From Perkinsus olseni (lineage: Eukaryota; Perkinsozoa; Perkinsida; Perkinsidae), in NCBI GenBank assembly GCA_013115135.1, contig JABANP010000057.1:1-64000 (forward strand): a DNA stretch of 64,000 nucleotides. Direction: 5' to 3'. The translations under genes and the position numbers were made by a program. The notes beneath the pieces were generated by a model that saw nothing but the letters and a program-made list of their open reading frames with translations, was not told the origin of the DNA and made no database searches. This document shows, one piece after another, positions 46,008-59,105 of this stretch (position 1 is its first letter; every line of letters starts with the position of its first letter).

Positions 46008-47630
46008 TTTAGGAAGTGGGTCTGTCAGAGAGGACTTCTGCTGGCCGCACCCTCCGCTATTACATAATCGATTAACAAGGCGAGCGAGATTTCCTGCGCC
46101 ACCAGTCGATTGAGCTCCCGACTGCGCTGCTGCGCAGTAGATGGGCAGAGACTTCATATACCACTACTACGTTGAAGACAATGCCTTGGGATCGATGTAC
46201 GGGTAACGCAGTACCGCATCTCATCCACATCGCGGTCCAAGTATAGGATAACAAGTGGATCGAGATGGCTTCGGAAACTTGGAAAGCGACTCCGCGCTAT
46301 CAAACTCCTGCGGACCCTCAGCCCAGCCGATTGTTCGCCGAATTCGACGCTAGCAGTCATTCTGGCGAGTCCTCGGCAGAACTAAGGCTGGTCTCGTATC
46401 TACAGGTGGCTCAGCTTGTCAGCTTTCACGATCGCCCTCGAGAATGCTTCACTCACACCAGTGCTTCACTAAGTTACCTCAGGTAACTTTCCTGGGGTCT
46501 TTCACAGTGGAACTTGTTAGTTCTCCTCTTATCTGGGCAGTGGGAATCGGAGAATGCGAGTAGGGTGAATCCTCCATATCACCGGAAGCTCGAAGCTCTA
46601 GTGTGATTCCGACAAGCTTAGGCCTTGATAGTGTCATTCTCTAGCACGAAGCTCCGTCGTGAACAGCACTCGGCCATTAGTCCAAGAGCTCAAACGGTCC
46701 CTCGTTCGGCTATGGTCCCGCTTATGGTCGGTCTAGCACTTGAGATTCTCATCCCAAACATCGCTGAAACTGCGTACGAGGTTCATAAAACTACATTTTA
46801 TCGTACTTCGGGGATGCATACGTCATACAGCTGCATTACTTGGGCTTAGCATCATCTCACGATAGCCCTCGACACGTAGCTACATATTCGTGACGGTGAA
46901 CAGTCTCTACGATATATCAAGAAGTTGGACCAGAATGAGAACAGCTGTCGAAAATGTGACCACTGGCCGAGTGGGCATGGGCCGATTAGTTCGTGTGCTG
47001 TCAGGCATGTACCGCCGATTCCGCGTGTTTGCTGCGGGAGCACCCCGAGAAATAGGATTGCTATCAGGTGTTTTGCATTCCTGCTGATATGAAAAAGAGT
47101 AACATTCTCCCTAGCAACTAGGGCCTAGTTTTTCGGCATATAAAACTGCTGCGTTACTCACCAAGTACAGCATCAAGTGACTTGATTCAAGCCCGAGGTT
47201 ACGAGACCGAGCAATAGTAGAACCAGAATGATTTCATGATTAACAAGCCCGATAGATTGGATTGTCGACTAGGTGCGATACCGAGTCCTCCATCATCTCG
47301 CAAACAGAGAATGTCAGGAGTTCGATAAGAATGTGCCATATTCAATATGGCGACGAGGAACGGAAGCGAACGGGTATAGCGGAAGCAAAATAATGATTCA
47401 TTCTTAGCCTCGTATCCGTAGGGCGGTGAGCTCTCAACATGTACTGGAGAGATGGTGCGCCGCTCGAGGTGCTCCCGTTCGGCCTCCTCGGACGTGTCTG
47501 GCGATTGATCTTCGATTGCCGCTGCGAGCGTATAGTTTTCACGGGAGAAGTTACAGCCAGAGCACGACAATCTACACCATCACTACTCAACGCAAAACAG
47601 CCTTCTGTTTCCCCAGACATTGTACACGCG
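46008..47630. other. Intergenic, no gene recognised
   Basis: About 1.6 kb upstream of RPL37A and downstream of the methyltransferase-like gene. It should contain the RPL37A promoter and leader. A - strand frame at 47,199-47,570 (about 120 codons, acidic N-terminal half) has no recognisable family and I do not call it. Confidence 0.5.
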
Positions 47631-49199
47631 CTACTTTTCGGCAATCAGCCATGATGTAATGACATAGGGGTCCCCGATACCACTCGTTGGGTCATTCGTC
47701 ATGTGGGTCTTGACCTTCGGAATATCAAAGGAGGGTTCAGCGAAGAATCGTTTCATGCCCCAACCACTGGACTGATGTATCTTCGAGAAGCCAGCCCAGA
47801 GTGAGAGTGCTCGATTGCCAGAGGGAAGGACCCTATAGTTATCCGGGTACGCATAGCCCTTCTCCTTCAGTCGCTTATTCGCTTTTTGACTACCACCCAG
47901 TGGATGTCGGCGAAACTTAACGGGATTTGTGGAGATAAAGATCCCTCCCTTTTTGAGCACTCGGTGAACTTCTCTGTAACACTGCCACACAAAGACGCTG
48001 TGCTCAATCACCATTTGCATGATGACAAAGTCGAAGGAGCCATCCGCGAACGGCAGGTCCTCGCATATCTCATGCTGACCTTTATTCCAATGAGTTATCA
48101 CGAACCTCGTGCTTTGCTTGTTGAAGTGCCGCCCCCAGCATTCCAGGCCCCCCACAGGAGGCGAGACATTAAGCACGTCAGTGTGAGCACGTTTGTTCAC
48201 TTCATTGGTGACTAACCATTGCTCGATTGCATGGTGAGCCGCGATCCGACCATATGAGCCCTTGCACGACTCGAAGTTGTAGCGTCCTGTTTCGAAAATA
48301 TGCCCTTCAAATCTCGCGAGCTTTTGCTGTTCGTTTGGCGGCCATGGCACGTCCGCAGACAGAAGCTGTGATGACCACTGTTTGGGCACTTCACACTCAC
48401 TCATCACAGCCCAGGTCACAAAATAGTTCTCACCATCAGACTTGTACAACTTACCGCCGACATTGACTTCCCTTCCCTTTGTAAATTCGTCCACACCTTG
48501 GTCGTCAGTATTCTCTGGGCCGTGTATCGCCATACGCGTCCAGAAGTCCCAGGAACCCCACCCATCGGAGAACTCGAGTTTACGGCAGCCTGCCCACTCA
48601 GCCATATTTGAAAGCCCAGACGGCAGAAAACGGAAATGATCATGCACCCCTCGCTCAGGCCAGAAGAAGAGGGATAGCATCACAAGATGGCCTCCCTTGT
48701 TGACAAGACGCGCATAGTTCTGTAGATCCTCCCACGGCCTCGGTGATAACTCCAATGCGTAGGCTACGATCACGACGTCATAGAGTGAAGCATCAGGGAG
48801 GTTGCCTGGACTGACCAGCGCACCCTGCGTGAAGCTGAGCAGACACGATATGGCGGGGTTATTCTCATCATCGGATATCACTAGTGTACGATTTTGGTGT
48901 AGTTTTTGGAACCACCATCCGAACCCGAGCACAATAGGGACAGAATATCGGATGGCACAGCCACGCCACCGCTTGTCGTATGGTAAGAATCCCGGAGAGT
49001 GATACTCTGAGTGTGCCAGTGAAGCAGAGGCCACGTTGGAATCATCAGCGAGCTCGTTCGAGGTGGGGTCTGGTACAGAAACCCGGTTGCCTCCTCTTGA
49101 GGTTGAGGGCGGCGATACAATAAGGCGAGGGAATGATATCGCGATGATGACGACACCACAGATGAGGATAGCCGAGAAGATGGCAACTGGAAGTCTCAT
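47631..49199 (-). CDS. Membrane-anchored protein with two methyltransferase-like halves
   Basis: Single exon of 522 residues, start chosen at 49,199 because M-R-L-P-V-A-I-F begins an N-terminal hydrophobic segment of about 22 residues (A-I-F-S-A-I-L-I-C-G-V-V-I-I-A-I), giving a type II anchor. The frame is open further upstream only because the neighbouring BBS4 exon shares it. The first half has Y-D-V-V-I-V-A-Y-A-L-E followed by L-V-N-K-G-G-H-L-V-M-L. The second half has D-L-P-F-A-D-G-S-F-D-F-V-I-M-Q-M-V-I-E-H and V-L-K-K-G-G-I-F-I-S-T, the post-motifs of the class I (Methyltransf_11) fold. The glycine-rich SAM loop is poor in both halves (V-I-S-D-D-E-N-N and V-L-N-V-S-P-P-V-G), so SAM binding is doubtful. 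It may act in Golgi or ER lumenal modification; substrate unknown. Confidence 0.8.
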   Translation of the reverse strand: MRLPVAIFSAILICGVVIIAISFPRLIVSPPSTSRGGNRVSVPDPTSNELADDSNVASASLAHSEYHSPGFLPYDKRWRGCAIRYSVPIVLGFGWWFQKLHQNRTLVISDDENNPAISCLLSFTQGALVSPGNLPDASLYDVVIVAYALELSPRPWEDLQNYARLVNKGGHLVMLSLFFWPERGVHDHFRFLPSGLSNMAEWAGCRKLEFSDGWGSWDFWTRMAIHGPENTDDQGVDEFTKGREVNVGGKLYKSDGENYFVTWAVMSECEVPKQWSSQLLSADVPWPPNEQQKLARFEGHIFETGRYNFESCKGSYGRIAAHHAIEQWLVTNEVNKRAHTDVLNVSPPVGGLECWGRHFNKQSTRFVITHWNKGQHEICEDLPFADGSFDFVIMQMVIEHSVFVWQCYREVHRVLKKGGIFISTNPVKFRRHPLGGSQKANKRLKEKGYAYPDNYRVLPSGNRALSLWAGFSKIHQSSGWGMKRFFAEPSFDIPKVKTHMTNDPTSGIGDPYVITSWLIAEK

Positions 49200-49327
49200 G
49201 AGGGTAAGGTCGAAGGAAACTGCCGAGGACGGAAGAGGTCCGGATAAGAACGGGTGCGCAGGGACAACGTCGATCGCATTCGAGCACAGAACATGAGTCA
49301 CCATATACTGTACATGAGCACAGCTCT

Positions 49328-51351
49328 TCATGAGTTCTCTCTTCCTAACAGGAGAGCACCCATGATATCTCTTTTCTCGATGGCGTCGGGAAAACCAGGC
49401 CTGAGAAAGGGACTTGCGACCAATTGAACATGCCAGCGCATACAGCAAATCGGGATGATGTTCTTCGGCTCCCCCATTGTCCTCCTCGATAGTGCGATAT
49501 AGCCCATCAAAGATGAGGAAATGCTTCTTGGCTTCTCCGAAGTCACCATGGTTGAAGGCCGTGATGCAGCAGTTGAGGTGCGTTGTAGCCGTAGGGGTCG
49601 GATCATCCTGAATGTGCTTCTTAAGTTCTCAGACGTTCTCTTACCTCGGTGGGTGTCGCAGTGCCTAATGCTCTCGCGTATGCATTGCGGGAATTGGTGT
49701 AGTCGTCCAGTCGGGACAAGGTGATTCCCAGATACCTGCGTACGCCCCAGTGCTATCGGCATCTCGTGAGATGTTCTACATGTAGACTAGGGAAGGTTCG
49801 GGCTCGAGATTAAGAGCGGCCGAGAAGAAGGCGAAAGCAGAGGCGTACTGGCCCGTGTACAGGTGAAGCTACATAAGAAAGATGATGAAGGCTCGCGTAG
49901 CGCAGAAAAAAAGGCTGACCAGGCCCAAGTTGAAGTGAACCTTCCACTGGAAAGGCTCAAGTGAGACCGCCCTCTTGAGACATGCAATGGCTGCCACCAC
50001 CTTCCGCTTCTCTGAGTAAATAGACTTTTCTGAGTTGAGTTAAGAACCCCGTCCTTACCGAAGAAACACATTCCGACATTGTTCCACAGCTCTGCGCTCG
50101 AAGGAGTCTGTACGGCGGCAACGCGGTATCTGGAGGATCCCACGAGAGGGAGAAGAGTGCACTGCCGTACTTCACCAGAGCAACGTCGACATCGCCGTGG
50201 TCTTGTATAACACTGCCTGCTGCCAAGATAGTCCGTGGGTCCTTGGGGTCGTATACCAGGCTGAGGGGGAGGAGTATGGGGATGAGTTGGAGGGCACCGC
50301 ATATGAGACCTATTCCCAAGGCACTCGAATGCTCTATAACTGTCTCCGGTCTTGAGGAGGAGAACACCCACTGACAAAAACCTTGCTGGAAGTAGTTTGC
50401 AGAGCACCGCTACAATCACATCTGGTAAGAATACTGGTGTTTTCCGGCGAGAACTCGAGGGCTTCATTGTACGTCTCGATGGCATCCTCGCTGGCGCCTT
50501 CGCGTGCATCCCTGAAGGAGTGTCCTCCACTAGCCTCTAGACGAAGATGGTTACATCTCCGCTATTTCAGTAAAGGTCGCGTCGTGACGCTGTATTTCGT
50601 TAGCAGCTCGGAAGCTGTTTATGGCCGTTGGATGATCGCCAAGATACCTGCCATGAACAGTAGATGATGCTAATCGTAATGGGCGTTCCTGAGTACTTCT
50701 GACACACTCCGATGTTGAAGTACAGCTCCCAGTCTTCAGGCTCATGCTTCAGCGCCTCCGTGTAGATCTGGTAGCAGGTGGTTGTCACCAGTGCGAGTGC
50801 CCAACTGACCTCGATCGCGGCTTGGTGTTGACCCAGCAAGGACAGGCTCTTCCCGACGTGCTTGAGGTAGTCGACCTACGCGTTATACACATACTTGCGG
50901 CAAGGCACGCATCTGTATGAGAAAGGCTACTGCTCGTACGTTGAGAGGGTCTAGACACGCTGCTGCCTGGAACAGCTGTAGAGAACTGCGTATGTCACCC
51001 TGCTGACGATGGATTAGGGCTTTGTAATACAGTGCATATCTGAAGCGCAGGAGGGGTGCCAGAAACACGATGAGTGTCTTCGGGGATATGATACTGATTG
51101 AGGCCTTTAGACTCCGTCAGGCACTCTTCTATGAACTCCAGGCACTCGTCGAACTCGTGTCGTACGTAGAGAGTGTTGATGTACCAGTTTCTGGAGTCTC
51201 GTCCGACGCTAGGTGCAGCCTGAGTAACCAGTCCAACGTGATGGTATACTGTAGGAAGGCTGCCGGCCGCGTTACTTGTCGTGCCGCTCGGTGTTCTCTT
51301 GCCAGCTGCGGTGAGTTCGTCATTGATATTCGAAAAGCTTGATGTATGCAA
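49328..51351 (-). CDS. BBS4: Bardet-Biedl syndrome 4 homologue, TPR subunit of the BBSome
   Basis: A TPR-repeat adaptor of the ciliary membrane-trafficking coat. Start ATG at 51,351; the N-terminal part reads [15 protein letters not shown]. After an intron comes [16 protein letters not shown], then [25 protein letters not shown], the diagnostic [36 protein letters not shown] and a final TPR-like exon ([14 protein letters not shown]). At least eight GT-AG introns are needed. The last, 43 nt (GTATGC...TCTCAG), leads into a short C-terminal exon ending at TGA 49,328. Only about 130 bp separate it from the methyltransferase-like gene. Order and motifs match BBS4 rather than BBS8 or generic TPR proteins. 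Confidence 0.88.
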
Positions 51352-51687
51352 TACACCTCCTCCGCAGTCTCATCGGTTTTACAATGTCAATGAGACGAAT
51401 TTAATACCACATTGTCACGAACTCGTGTGCTCTCTCCGTATGTTCTACTGAGCGATCTGAGCTCCGCCCCTTGGCTGTCATTGCTAGCGACGTCCCCAAT
51501 GCCAACATGATGTCGTCAACGCAACCCGCAAGCCTCGAGAAATAGATGTCATCAAGCGATGAACCAACACGACGTCGAAATGCAAGAGTCTGAAGCAAAC
51601 ACTCTCACTGAAATAGAATAGTGTACGGCAGCGGATGGCGTACTGACACGCAACGAAGAGGACGGTGGCACCATACTGATGATGCAC

Positions 51688-52748
51688 CTAGAGTCTGTGT
51701 CTGAATGTAGCAGAAGAGGCGAGGGAGCCTAGACCCCCGGCCGTCTGGCCAGTGGATATACTAGAGCATAGATCGGAGGTAGCACGCTCATAGTTGTGCC
51801 TGCCGCCGCCTCGACCGCGCTTGTTGCCATCTCGAGCATGATGTCGTTGAGGTTGTACCTGACCGATGCAGGCATCCAGGCCCACACAGGCGATGATACT
51901 CACCATCAATGAGGATAGATCTCCGCGTTCTCCTGTCCCGAGCTTCTGAAGGATCTCCTCATCCAAAGTGCCACTGCAGTGACTGACGCTACTGCCAGCG
52001 GCTCTAGCAGCCTTCCCGATATCGCTCCGCCCTGCAAGAGACAGCTCAGAGATGTTGCTTTGACAGAGGCAGGAAAATACGGACTTGAGTGCAGCTGCAG
52101 CGGCCCGCGGGATTGCTCTATCGATCCGCAGCGGCCGTCCCAACGGCCCAGCTCGTCATTGTCTAGGACATGGCGCTTTGTATCCTGTCTTTGTCGATGC
52201 AGTGGTCTCGCGTTCTTCCGCCTTTCCTTCTCCTTCGCTCTCTCCATTGCTTCAAGCCGCCCATTCAACTCAGCAGTCTCTCTGCGGGACTCCTCAATCT
52301 TCCGTTTGATCTCGGTCCTGACAGATCGTACTCGCCTATGGCAGCAGAGCTCGCTCACTTCTTCTGCTCGACCCCCCTCAGAGTGTCGAGGAGCTTCGTT
52401 GACTCCTCCACCAACGACTGCCGCATTTGAGATCGCGGCCGCGACGAGCTGCCGTCCTCAGACGAGGCGTCGCAGCGATGATGATGCTCCTAACGGGGCG
52501 GGTCAGCTGTCGCATCTGGCGGTATCTTACCCAGAACCGGAGTGCTTGCTTCACATGAGCGAGGGCTGAAACATAGGAGGAGCGCATTGATGCCACTCAA
52601 TCTTCTCACTGTCATCACCTTCCTTCACGCCGTAGCCTAACAGAGCCACGCACACTGAGCCGTTCCGCTTCATAGCCATGAGCTCAGACTGGTCCATTGA
52701 CAGGCGGAAGCGTACACCGCTGTGCCGGCATACTGGACACTGCTGCAC
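51688..52748 (-). CDS. Hypothetical coiled-coil protein with RG-rich tail
   Basis: I do not recognise the family. Readable coding blocks, N to C: Q-C-P-V-C-R-H-S-G-V-R-F-R-L-S (one CxxC), a globular stretch (V-C-V-A-L-L-G-Y-G), a Ser-rich linker, then M-R-Q-S-L-V-E-E-S-T-K-L-L-D-T-L-R leading into a basic coiled coil (I-K-R-K-I-E-E-S-R-R-E-T-A-E-L). C-terminal blocks read L-D-E-E-I-L-Q-K-L-G-T-G-E-R and a Gly-Arg-rich end (K-R-G-R-G-G-G-R-H). The blocks lie in different frames, so several introns are required; one, near 52,335, would be only about 23 nt if real, and could instead be an indel. Start and exon borders are not settled. A centriolar coiled-coil role, given BBS4 next door, is speculation. 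Confidence 0.45.
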
Positions 52749-53227
52749 CTACGGCAGCACTTGCCTCATGTACCGAAGGCAAACGCGCACACTCACGGTG
52801 TCTCCGCTGTGCTGCTGTCCTTGCTTCCGTTGCCATGCTCGAAAGTGTGGTATGCATATTATATCACCACAAGTGCCGATAACAAACCTACGATATTGAT
52901 GGTGGGGCGACCCCAAGGTGAGTAGTCCTACGACGCTCTCGCCTCTCGAGGCTCCCCACCGGGCTGCTGTCTGCTCGCCTCTCTGCATGACTTGATTCCA
53001 CACGAGAAGCACGGCGTGGTGGTGTAAGAGGAGTGGGACTTCATATGAAGAACGACCCCACCATAGTGGTGAGTGTGCTGAGGCCAGCCAGGCACGCTTG
53101 CTCGAGAAACGCTGCCCTTTCAGGGTTTACCCCGCACGACAACAAGAACCACATCCGAATATAGTGGACAGAAACCTGCATCTCCTCGAGCTGCCCTCCC
53201 GTGTTGTCATGGGGTCAGTGGAGTTGT

Positions 53228-54146
53228 TCACCTTCTCACGAGCAGCACAAAAGCTGTTGCTTGTACCCTGGCCAATTCACTTCGCCTTTCCGCCTCGCTA
53301 TCTCTACCCAGTCCGGACTGGATAGCTTCAAAGAACATCCGCGCCCCCGTGCGATACCGAAGTCGTGCTGGCGCTGGGCCACTCTCCGATATAGACGAGA
53401 ACCCTGCCAGGGAAGGCACTGAGGAGGTTGAAGGCGAGGTCATCCGGTTCATGTGGTGGCCAACTCAACCACAGAACGTCTGCCGTCGGCGTAGCACGGA
53501 CTGCCTCCAGTGCCTCCCGGCAGAGCACAGGGCTAGAGGCCCATTGCAGATGGACAGGTGCAGGGCAGGAGTCGGATACTTGAAAGCTCACTGTGGAGCC
53601 TACGACACCCATGAGGTAGGCGTGCCAGCCTGTGGCCGCCAGAGGGTCCAGGACAGTGAGGGTATGCCCACATCCCTGCACCAACCCCATGAGCTTAGTC
53701 TGCAGCCAACTCATATCCTCAGTAGACGTCAATCCCCAGGCGAACCGATGGCAGCAGTACTCACGCCAAACTCGCATCAACTGGAGTACTTCGACAGGCA
53801 CATCCTTCACTCGAGCACCCATTATATACTCATCAGCTTGCCGTACCCGCGCCAGCATGTCCCTGTATCGCTCCAGAGTATCAGAGCTTTTCCTATGACA
53901 CGCTAACGCTCTTCTAATGGAATCAAAGAGCGGCAACAGACCAGGAAACGTGGACCTTTGCATCGCATGCCTTGCCTTGCCCACACTGCCTTCTTTGAGT
54001 ATCCGAACAGTCGCTCGGTCGAACCTCAGCAGCATGAGCTGCAGGTCTCCTGGCGGGGCAGCTGGGCCAGCGTCCGGGGGCTCTTCACATAGAGATTCCC
54101 ATCTATTGGCGTAATATAGGAGACGAGAATGAGGCGAGGGTCTCAT
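53228..54146 (-). CDS. Uncharacterised protein with SAM-methyltransferase-like fold and 'WPP' motif
   Basis: Two exons give 292 residues. Start chosen at 54,146 (M-R-P-S-P-H-S-R-L-L-Y-Y-A-N-R-W); the open frame extends to 54,290 but that part is unlike the rest and nearly touches the next gene's stop. An N-terminal helical domain is followed by L-T-V-L-D-P-L-A-A-T-G-W-H-A-Y-L, a degenerate nucleotide-binding loop, then D-V-L-W-L-S-W-P-P-H-E-P-D and G-R-V-L-V-Y-I-G-E-W. This L-S-W-P-P ... Y-I-G-E pattern recurs in uncharacterised protist and bacterial proteins I know only as hypothetical. A 40-nt GT-AG intron near 53,315-53,354 joins the last exon ending V-L-L-V-R-R and TGA at 53,228. No catalytic role can be assigned. 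Confidence 0.65.
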
Positions 54147-54313
54147 CGAGAGCGAGCTCAATGCCGCGACAGGAAAAGCAGGAACGGTACTTGTTGGCTC
54201 CCCGAGCGTAGAGTGACAACGCAAACCCTTCCTCGTCGACACGCTGACATCGTTGGTAATACTATAGGAAGGGCAGATAATTATGGACAAGTTGGCAGTG
54301 GAAGCTGCTGTTA

Positions 54314-55716
<1,403 letters not shown>

Positions 55717-55923
55717 TCATCCAGTAGTCCTCACTGTGGACCTCCTAATCACCTATATAAAGGATCATCTTCCAATACATCGCCTGCACGAGCCCACTCC
55801 TGAGCCCAAGTTCGCAGCGGTGACACCGATGTTGTGTCGGGGGCCCCTCCACCGACCGACGGCACTGGTGATGAGGTAGCTACTTAGAACGACAATGACT
55901 GCCGGCCCCGTCAGCACCCTTGA

Positions 55924-56169
55924 TTACCAGTAGTTGCAGCAGTTAGGGGCTGTGAGGTAATCCTCATCGTCGTAGTGTAAACGATGCCGGCTACGGAGAA
56001 GTCGACGAGGACTTGTTACATGCCGGGAGTCGTGGCCGCTGTAAGATCTTTTAACGCCACGAAGACTCCTCGGGTTGTGGAGCATGCTGGGAGCTGTAGG
56101 ACCCACAGCGGTGTGTGATGGCATCGATTCATGAGACGCTCGCCGTGGGCTCGACGAAGAGGAGGACAT
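55924..56169 (-). CDS. Possible 5' exon of the arginine methyltransferase gene, or separate small ORF
   Basis: An 81-codon frame begins M-S-S-S-S-S-S-P-R-R-A-S-H-E, is rich in Ser, Arg and His, and ends with an acidic-aromatic stretch (Y-D-D-E-D-Y-L) just before a GTAATC that could be a splice donor. It lies 200 bp upstream of the first certain PRMT exon on the same strand. Disordered N-terminal extensions are common in PRMTs. No family match; the link is inferred from position only. Confidence 0.35.
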   Translation of the reverse strand: MSSSSSSPRRASHESMPSHTAVGPTAPSMLHNPRSLRGVKRSYSGHDSRHVTSPRRLLRSRHRLHYDDEDYLTAPNCCNYW

Positions 56170-57969
56170 AAAGACAACACTAGCTCGATGTTGGCAACCC
56201 TCTCCACTTTATGACGACTCAAGTTCCTCTATTAGATCAAGAGTATGAAACAGGTAATGCTGCCGTTGGTGTCTTTGTTGTTGCCAAGCGAGCTTCTTTC
56301 ATCGACTGGCAGATTGATCATCAGTGGCAGTAGCAGTGGCAGTGAATGTAATATGATGATCATGCTCATACTGCTGCTGTCGCTACTGATACGAACCTTG
56401 AGTGGACGGAAGAATAAATCATCTACTAAGCATACCCCATTAGAATATCTAGACTGCTCGGAACAGCATTTTGGAGTATGATGACTTTTTTAACTGCCCT
56501 CTTGCTTCTTTGCAGGACGGCGGCTGCTCACGAAGTGGTAAGGAAGGACGCACCTGCTGCTCCATGCACTGAACTCGCAGCCTTCGTCCTTCGACCATTC
56601 GACTAGGCTCTGTGATCCTCTCTAACCACGTCGGTTTCTCCCAGTACGAACTCGAAGTCCCTCACAGGCCCCTCGTAGCTGGTGACCTTGTAGAGAGCTT
56701 TGAGTTCGAAGAAGATTCGTAGGCTCCGGTCTCTTATGCACGCCAAAAGGAAACCCTTCGCTTGCAGCTCCGGACGTGTTGTAGCAATCTGCAATCCGCC
56801 CTACCTACGATCCCTCCATAAGTACCGAATCTCACGTTCATCCCAGGGCTGTGGGCGAAGAACGCTTTTCAACTATGGTGAAGCCCTTCGGGCCCGACCG
56901 CGCCACAAGCACACGGCGACACCTCCGACGTGGTATCAGACTAGAATAGGGATAGCGATGCCTTTGGTCTACTCCGCTCCTTTTTAAACGATTTGGTAGG
57001 ATGCCGGGAAGATGTAGTCGGGTATGACATCATGGCTATGACAGCCGTGGCTGGCATCCCGAAGGCGCATCCTGCGATACTTTACAGACGCCAACGCGGC
57101 GAATGAGCCCCTGGGTGTCGCTGCTACCCATCCCACCCGCTCCATGGGTGGAGTTTTGAAAACCCGACTGGTACCAAATCGCTCTCACATGCTAATCCAA
57201 CAACGAGATACTCCTCCGAAAGTGACGTCGTGGCCTGCAATCCGCGGGTTATACTGGTATATCTCACGAGTGGAATGCGCTACCGAACATCACGGTTTTC
57301 GGATTCTCCTCCATGGTCACCGTCATTGAAGAGTTGATAGCCATGAACATGTTTATGTTTATGGAGGTTCCTTTGGAAGCTCTGACCTCATACCGGCCGC
57401 GGCTCGGGAAGCTTATAGGATAGGTATTGCCACCGAGACACCCCCGTCAGAGTCAGGGCGAATCAACGAGAGAGACATAACCGTCGGTTGCCGAAGCTTC
57501 TTCAAAGCCGCGAGCGCCATTACGACAAAAGAGTGCCCACCAGCGGCCGATACACAGTTGAAACGCAAGCCCCCATCACGATTTGGAAACGAGTCAATAA
57601 TCACATATCTAATAACACAGTACTGGCCATCGCTAGTCCTTCCATCACGCTCGGCGCTTCTCAGCAAACGCGGTCCTTGCGTTTGTAAAGGGCCCAGTTG
57701 GAATGGAAGGTATTCCGTTGGAACCTGAACACCGGGACGATGACTGCTACCAGGGATATGATCGAACCGTCCGACAGGCATTAGTTTTCTTAGTGCGGAG
57801 AGTATTCCTCCGAAATTCGCATGCCGCATCGCAAATCGGTTCCGCTGGCCCCAGCCTAGGACTCCTAGCGGGCCCCGATCTCTGAGAATACAGAACCCAA
57901 CACGAGAGAACAGTGATCTACGGTTTCGGCTTTTTTTACACTTTCACACGTGGCATCACGATGAAGGGG

Positions 57970-58093
57970 TATCGGCAACCCCCTCAAATAACATTTAATC
58001 TCCACTGATCCAAAAGAGGTGGGTTCCAACAAGGAGCAGCTACACTCTACACTTCAAGTGTGTACTTGGCAGTTCACAGAAGATGTCGACTTC
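57970..58093 (+). repeat. Tandem direct repeat, copy 1
   Basis: Shares with 58,131-58,273 the ordered blocks TATCGG, CCCCTC, TAATCTCCACTGATC, AAGAGGTGGGTTCCAACAA, GCTACACT, TACACTTCAAG, GGCAGTTCACAGA and GTCGACTTCT. The two copies are adjacent, with a spacer of under 40 nt. Confidence 0.75.
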
Positions 58094-58130
58094 TACACTT
58101 GCAATCACGGCGGAGTGGTAGCGATAACGG

Positions 58131-58273
58131 TTATCGGATAACCCCTCGAAGAACATGTAATCTCCACTGATCTCGCCTCAACTGACCCATAAGAGGTGGG
58201 TTCCAACAAAGAGCTGCTACACTTTACACTTCAAGGGTGCACTAGGCAGTTCACAGAGAACGTCGACTTCTCG
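58131..58273 (+). repeat. Tandem direct repeat, copy 2
   Basis: Second copy of the 57,970-58,093 unit, with an insertion of about 18 nt between the CCACTGATC and AAGAGGTGGG blocks. It opens with the near-palindrome CGATAACGGTTATCG. No coding capacity or terminal inverted repeats are recognised. Confidence 0.75.
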
Positions 58274-59105
58274 AAACCGAGCGTTGCGCTCGGAGTGGAC
58301 CACTCCTGTTGCTCCACACACTTACGAGGCCGCTGCCTCCTCGCATGAACCAATCTCTCCGGTGTGTGCGGTCTAGGCAACGGCCAGTGGACGAATTCCG
58401 CATAGACGTCATTCCAGCTGGGGTCAATGCGAAATCATTGCACCACCTTGAGCATCGCCCAGCTCCTGGATGGTGCTCCTGCAGACTGCGCAGGATTGTT
58501 CCGAACATCCGTTTTCTACTTCTCCAGTACAGGAAGTGATGCTGCGACCGAGTACTGCTGCCAGCTACTGGGCTGAATACACTCGCGGAACCCGGAACGG
58601 TGATAGCGTGAGTGACGGGGGTGGCATGACCCCCGTCTCTTTGTCCACGTATCCTTGACTTCATCGTCTCTGCCACTGTAGCAGTGCCACAGGTGACACT
58701 GGCCCGCCAGAATGGACTGGCAGATGAACGGTTGATCCGGCCAAAGTAAACGAGGTTCTTATCTCACCGAAATTGCAGTGGGAGCCCCCCACTGGGAGAG
58801 TAGGAACACTGCTGAGGCTTAACGAAGTGATGTCCGGTGATTCGCCGGCTGATACACACGCGACGGGAGAGATGGTTGCGGTACTACTGAGGATAAACTG
58901 TTCGCGGTGAGCGGATCGAACGCCCACTAGAAGGCTCTCCACGGTCCGCGAAGAGAAGGACTACGAGGGACAGGTGACTTGCTTATTCACCAGCGCGATC
59001 AGTACACCATGTGATGAAAGTCACCCCGGACAATCGACATCGCATTTTCGATCACTTCAGCCTAGGGTATACGACCCGTGTTCCCTGTAACCCGTGCAAC
59101 ACAGG

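Larger units (their letters stand above)
56170..59105. other. Mostly unassigned region
   Basis: About 2.9 kb where I recognise no gene. Two - strand frames look mildly protein-like: 56,603-56,794 (L-Q-A-K-G-F-L-L-A-C-I-R, F-F-E-L-K-A-L-Y-K-V) and 57,413-57,829 (138 codons, starts M-R-H-A-N-F-G-G-I). Neither has a known motif. A local tandem repeat lies at 57,970-58,273. These may be exons of an unrecognised gene or decayed sequence. Confidence 0.5.
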
